Part shown: one piece after another, positions 61,078 to 64,000 of the stretch
How the letters are laid out: each line of letters opens with the position of its first letter
How positions within the stretch are numbered: position 1 is the stretch's first letter
DNA from: Streptomyces durocortorensis
GTDB taxonomy: Bacteria > Actinomycetota > Actinomycetes > Streptomycetales > Streptomycetaceae
Assembly: GCF_031760065.1 (NCBI RefSeq)
Contig: NZ_CP134500.1
Coordinates: forward strand, 1,302,001 to 1,366,000
Reading direction: 5' to 3'
DNA: 64,000 nt
The notes under the pieces: model-generated
The model's database searches: none
Seen by the model: only the letters and a program-made list of their open reading frames with translations
Told to the model about the DNA's origin: nothing
Made by a program: the position numbers and the translations under genes

Positions 61078-61344
61078 CTACTCGTCGCCCTTCTTCGGGG
61101 GCAACACGAAGCCCCTGGTAGGCCCACTCTGCCGCCGGGGGGCAGGGTCGGGAGTGGACGGCCGGAACTTCGCCGCCAGGGCTGCCAGCGCGTCAGCAGT
61201 GGTGTCCTTGCGGGTTGCCGGATCGGCCTTGTCGAACACGCGCCATGGGCCCGTCAGGTTCTCCGGGTCTTCCGGCGCGACGACACCCGGGATGCCCAAC
61301 TGCCGCAACACGTGGTCTACCTGTCGGGCCTGTTCCGCGTCCAT
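61078..61344 (-). CDS. hypothetical protein of the element
   Basis: This 88-residue protein (MDAEQARQVDHVLRQLGIPG, then DPENLTGPWRVFDKADPATR) ends with a Pro/Lys-rich tail. I recognise no family. The ATG is preceded by ggaaggtg. It follows the 156-residue gene on the same strand by 33 bases. Confidence 0.55.
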   Translation of the reverse strand: MDAEQARQVDHVLRQLGIPGVVAPEDPENLTGPWRVFDKADPATRKDTTADALAALAAKFRPSTPDPAPRRQSGPTRGFVLPPKKGDE

Positions 61345-61377
61345 GTGGTCACCTTCCGTTGTGTGCGGGCAGCGTAG

Positions 61378-61848
61378 CTACTCGCCAGTGGTCGCGCAGT
61401 TGCCCGGACGAATCGGGCCGCAGCCACCGGGCGGCGTGTGCTGGCACTGTGCCACCACGGACACCAGGGACTTCGTGGGGCTCGTCCACAGGTCCGAGTC
61501 CGTCTCGTACCCGGCCTGTTCGATGGTCGCGATGGTGCGGGTGATGACGTGCTCGTCGAAGCGCTCGGGGTCGGGGCGCTCGGGATAGTGGTGCACGAAC
61601 CGGCCCAGCCCCTCACACAGCTTGGCGTACAGCTCGGTGTGCAGGATCAGGGCGTGCCACCCCTCGTCCACGACCTTGGAAGGGGCGATCCTGGTGGTGG
61701 GGAACTGCGCTGCGGCGTCCACGAACTTGATCGCCTCCGCGACGATCCGTTGCGCCGTACCCTCGGTCATACCGGGGTTGTTGTCGATGACCGTTGCGAC
61801 GACACCCCCAAGCCCTTCGGGGGTGAGTAACGCGAGTGCGTTTCGCAT
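61378..61848 (-). CDS. hypothetical protein resembling glycine-rich-domain proteins
   Basis: This 156-residue protein contains EAIKFVDAAAQFPTTRIAPS followed by KVVDEGWHALILHTELYAKL and FVHHYPERPDP. The VDEGWH-H-T motif resembles the conserved segment of glycine-rich-domain (GRDP/DUF1399-like) proteins. It ends with a Cys-containing tail (CQHTPPGGCGPIRPGNC). The start has aaggaagg upstream. Such genes occur in streptomycete accessory DNA. Confidence 0.6.
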   Translation of the reverse strand: MRNALALLTPEGLGGVVATVIDNNPGMTEGTAQRIVAEAIKFVDAAAQFPTTRIAPSKVVDEGWHALILHTELYAKLCEGLGRFVHHYPERPDPERFDEHVITRTIATIEQAGYETDSDLWTSPTKSLVSVVAQCQHTPPGGCGPIRPGNCATTGE

Positions 61849-62074
61849 CTGTGTTGCCTTCCTTGTTGGGTTGGCCCGTTCCGACCGTGCGTCCTGTCCA
61901 GGGGTTAGAACGGTCGGAACGGGGGTCGAGCCCCATCCCTGCCGGGATTCCGAATCGAGTACGGGGGAGCCTCGACTACGGCCACGTCCGGCAGGGACGG
62001 GAGTTCAGGGGCCAAGCGGCTGGTTGTTCACCTTTGCTTGGACGGGAGAGCCACCAAGGGAAGAAGGGTGTACC
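61849..62074. repeat. intergenic region with two inverted repeats
   Basis: This 226-base gap has no gene. It holds cccgttccgaccgt (61875-61888) paired with acggtcggaacggg (61910-61923), and tccctgccgg (61936-61945) paired with ccggcaggga (61988-61997). The first lies 27 bases upstream of the 61848 start and is a candidate operator or leader hairpin. Confidence 0.6.
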
Positions 62075-62281
62075 TCATGAAGTCCCCTTCATTCGAACGC
62101 AGTTGTGGCACTCGTCCGAGCGGAACGGCGACGGAGGGTGGATCGGTCCGGGCGGGCGAACGACGCCGCTCTGTACGTCCAGCGCACCCCCGCACGGCGT
62201 CCACCATCCTTCGGGGCTGCTCGCGTACGCCGTGCCCGTAAAGAGGTCCACAGCGGGCTTCTCGGCCGTCTCAATGGTCAT
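62075..62281 (-). CDS. small hypothetical protein of the element
   Basis: This 68-residue protein (AVDLFTGTAYASSPEGWWTP, then FRSDECHNCVRMKG) has a terminal CxxC that may bind metal. Its ATG overlaps the stop of the 108-residue gene (ATGA). Function unknown. Confidence 0.5.
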   Translation of the reverse strand: MTIETAEKPAVDLFTGTAYASSPEGWWTPCGGALDVQSGVVRPPGPIHPPSPFRSDECHNCVRMKGTS

Positions 62282-62604
62282 CGACGCCCCCAGCGGGCAC
62301 GCTCGTTCTCCGACGCAACCAAGGGGCGAAGGCGCTGCATGGTCGGGCTCTGCGAACGGTCATCGCTGGCCGTCTCGACCGTTTCCGCCATGTCCGGGCA
62401 CTGCGAGGAACCACACGTGCACCGGGGCCACAGGAGCGCCGACCGGACGGGCGGCTCACCACGTTCGGGGAAGTCCTGACGGGGCACCATGCCTGCCCTG
62501 GTCTCCCAGCGCTCGCGTTGCCGTTCGACCTGGCCACCCGGGGGCACTGCGAGCCGGCGGGGAGCGAGCGGGCTCCCTTCAGCGCCGCTGTGCTCTTGTT
62601 CCAT
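62278..62604 (-). CDS. hypothetical protein of the element
   Basis: This 108-residue polar protein has LLWPRCTCGSSQCPD, a Cys cluster, in the middle. A strong ribosome binding site (aaggagg) precedes the ATG at 62604, supporting it as a real gene. It is divergent from the HTH/TPR regulator and coupled to the 68-residue gene. Confidence 0.55.
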   Translation of the reverse strand: MEQEHSGAEGSPLAPRRLAVPPGGQVERQRERWETRAGMVPRQDFPERGEPPVRSALLWPRCTCGSSQCPDMAETVETASDDRSQSPTMQRLRPLVASENERARWGRR

Positions 62605-62746
62605 GTCCGAGCCCTCCTTGCGGTGTCATCCCTTGCGGTGGTCGGCGCTCGCACTAGGCAACCGTCTGACCACGCACAGCGGTACCGTTGGGGAGAGGGC
62701 AGGAGTTAAGAGCGTTAAGCAGTCAGAGCACGGGAGTTGGGGACCA

Positions 62747-64000
62747 GTGACGACACGGCAGCCGAACGCCGGACTTGAGCGGCTGTACCGCGAGAGCGGG
62801 TGGACCCTGCGGCAGTTCGCCCAAGAGGTCAACCGCATCGGGACCGAACGCGGAACCCCCCTGAAGTACCAACAGCCGTCCGTTCACCAGTGGTTAAGCG
62901 GCCACCTGCCGAAGGAAGCTGTTCGGCCGCTGATCCTGGAAGCACTCGCCCGGAGACTGCTCCGTCCCATCACCCACACCGAGGCGGGATTCCCGGCACC
63001 CCCGGAAGAGTCGAACAGCAACCCGACTACCGTGGAGGGGCTGGTAGACCTCGGGAGGCAAGACATGGACCCGTCACGCCGTAGCGTCCTGAGTGCGGGA
63101 CTGTTCTCCGTCGCGCTTACCGTTCCCGGCTGGCCGGACGTTGTGGGCCGCATGGAAGCAGCGCAGAAGGGCACCCGGACCCGTATCGGCATGTCCGACG
63201 TGCAAACGGTCTCGGCCATGACAGAACAGCTCTCGTCGATGGACGACCAGTTTGGCGGCCGGACAGCCCGCCCGCTTGCCGCAATCTTCCTGGTGAACAC
63301 GGTTGCCCCGTTCCTGCGGACGGACGGCCCCGAGGACGTACGCAAAGCGATGACGTCTGCGGCTTCCGATCTCTGCTACCTCACCGGGTACATGGCCGTT
63401 GACGAGGGGTTGCACGGGCTCGCACAGCGCTACTACCTGAAAGCGCTAGAGCTTGCGGGAGCCTCGGAAGACCACTTGACGTACTGCACCACGCTCCGGG
63501 GCATGAGCGTGCAAGCGGTAGACCTGAATCAAGGGCCGATGGCTATGCGGCTTGCGGATGCTGCGGCGGCTTCCTCCCCCCAGGCTGGTCCTCGGATGCG
63601 TGCCTTCCTCGCTGGCCAGCAGGCACATGCAGCCGCGCAGATCAGGGACCGCCGGTCCGCGCTCATGTACTTGCAGGAAGCCGAAATTGCCATGGAGAAG
63701 GCAGAGTCACGCGGGAAGGTGTTCGGCTCGTATGACCCTGCGTCGCTCAATTACCACACCAGTCAAGTGCGGTTCGAAATGGGCGACGTGAACGGCGCAG
63801 TTGCCGCTATGCAGGAATCGGACCGACTTCGGTACAGCATCTATCGGCGTACACGCGTCAAGGAACGGGCGATCCTCGCCGAGCGCCAACTAGCCGTGGG
63901 CCATCTCGAAGCCGCGTGCCAGACATGGGGGCTGGCGCTGGACGATTACCCCCTGGTCAACTCGGGGCGCATTGACAAGCGGATGACGGGCATGTTCAAC
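62747..64000 (+). CDS. HTH/TPR-type transcriptional regulator, cut by window end
   Basis: At least 418 residues are visible and the frame is open at the window end. Residues 5-60 form a helix-turn-helix (LYRESGWTLRQFAQEVN, YQQPSVHQWLSGHLP). A Tat-like SRRSVLSAGLF segment starts at residue 110 but is internal. The rest is TPR-like helices (ALELAGASEDHLTYCTTLRG, ALMYLQEAEIAMEKAESRG). Such regulators are frequent in streptomycete accessory DNA and may read peptide signals. The GTG at 62747 follows GGGAG. A TTA codon at 62894-62896 would make translation depend on the bldA tRNA. Confidence 0.82.
   Translation, partial: MTTRQPNAGLERLYRESGWTLRQFAQEVNRIGTERGTPLKYQQPSVHQWLSGHLPKEAVRPLILEALARRLLRPITHTEAGFPAPPEESNSNPTTVEGLVDLGRQDMDPSRRSVLSAGLFSVALTVPGWPDVVGRMEAAQKGTRTRIGMSDVQTVSAMTEQLSSMDDQFGGRTARPLAAIFLVNTVAPFLRTDGPEDVRKAMTSAASDLCYLTGYMAVDEGLHGLAQRYYLKALELAGASEDHLTYCTTLRGMSVQAVDLNQGPMAMRLADAAAASSPQAGPRMRAFLAGQQAHAAAQIRDRRSALMYLQEAEIAMEKAESRGKVFGSYDPASLNYHTSQVRFEMGDVNGAVAAMQESDRLRYSIYRRTRVKERAILAERQLAVGHLEAACQTWGLALDDYPLVNSGRIDKRMTGMFN

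Larger units (their letters stand above)
59967..64000. mobile_element. probable left part of an integrated genetic element
   Basis: From the break in the VOC gene to the window end, genes are short, often overlapped in pairs, and use less GC-biased codons, including TTA and CTA. A minimal GntR regulator and a large HTH/TPR regulator are present, typical of streptomycete integrative elements and prophages. Right after the break lies the dyad gggt-aa-accc (59991-60000). No integrase, tRNA or replication gene is inside the window, so type and right end are unknown. Confidence 0.5.

Noticed and set aside
59967..64000. Naming the accessory region as a specific element such as an AICE or prophage
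   Set aside because: No integrase, excisionase, Rep, Tra or phage structural gene is inside the window, so the type cannot be set.
1..64000. tRNA, rRNA and complete insertion sequences
   Set aside because: I saw no cloverleaf-type sequences, no rRNA and no transposase frame anywhere in the window.

Overview
The window is chromosomal DNA of a Streptomyces, or a very close relative. The base composition is very GC-rich, GTG and TTG starts are common, gene junctions often overlap as ATGA or GTGA, and several loci are signature streptomycete ones: ectABCD, the LAETG-anchored wall protein, the sufRBDCSU operon, and the ctaA/ctaB genes next to tkt-tal-zwf-opcA-pgl. The gene order resembles the S. 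coelicolor SCO1847-SCO1942 interval, from memory of that genome, with several segments missing here.

Layout. Bases 1-8 kb hold the end of a cobalamin cluster: cobQ (cut by the window edge), a ChlI/ChlD-type chelatase, cobO, cobB, a ZIP metal permease and a CobE-CobC fusion. Bases 8-12 kb hold the LAETG-anchored protein, an amidohydrolase and a class V aminotransferase. Bases 12-15.5 kb are the ectoine/5-hydroxyectoine operon. Bases 15.5-21 kb are mixed: a VOC-maleylpyruvate-isomerase-like fusion, an aminotransferase, a FrnE-like DsbA protein, a 5'-deleted aldehyde dehydrogenase, an IclR regulator and a GNAT enzyme. Bases 21-25.7 kb hold a membrane protein, histidine kinase and response regulator overlapped in tandem, then a class B penicillin-binding protein. 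Bases 25.8-33 kb hold an MFS permease with an epimerase-like remnant, a double TerD protein, small conserved proteins, an ABM monooxygenase behind a SoxR-type box and a DUF4232-type lipoprotein. Bases 32.7-39.5 kb hold dapA, dapD, an MFS permease divergent from an HxlR-peroxiredoxin fusion, and an SMR/TetR efflux pair. Bases 39.6-46.2 kb are the Fe-S assembly operon. Bases 46.3-52 kb hold an ABC exporter, ctaA, an amidohydrolase and ctaB. Bases 52-58.7 kb are the oxidative and non-oxidative pentose phosphate operon.

From about 59.97 kb the character changes. A VOC gene loses its normal C-terminus, and the remaining 4 kb consists of short coupled hypothetical genes, a minimal GntR regulator behind a 16-bp inverted repeat, and an HTH/TPR regulator with a TTA codon and less biased codon use. 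I read this as the left end of an integrated element lying between pgl and the usual pgi locus. The integrase and right end are outside the window.

How the parts work together: the Suf proteins build clusters under the SufR repressor; CtaA and CtaB make heme A for cytochrome oxidase; zwf, opcA and pgl supply NADPH and tkt/tal recycle carbon; dapA and dapD act in the diaminopimelate/lysine branch. The regulatory sites of most interest are a SoxR-type box, a SufR-type CAAC-N6-GTTG site, two tandem dyads at the SMR/TetR operon, a dyad at the HxlR-peroxiredoxin gene and the GntR-associated repeat.
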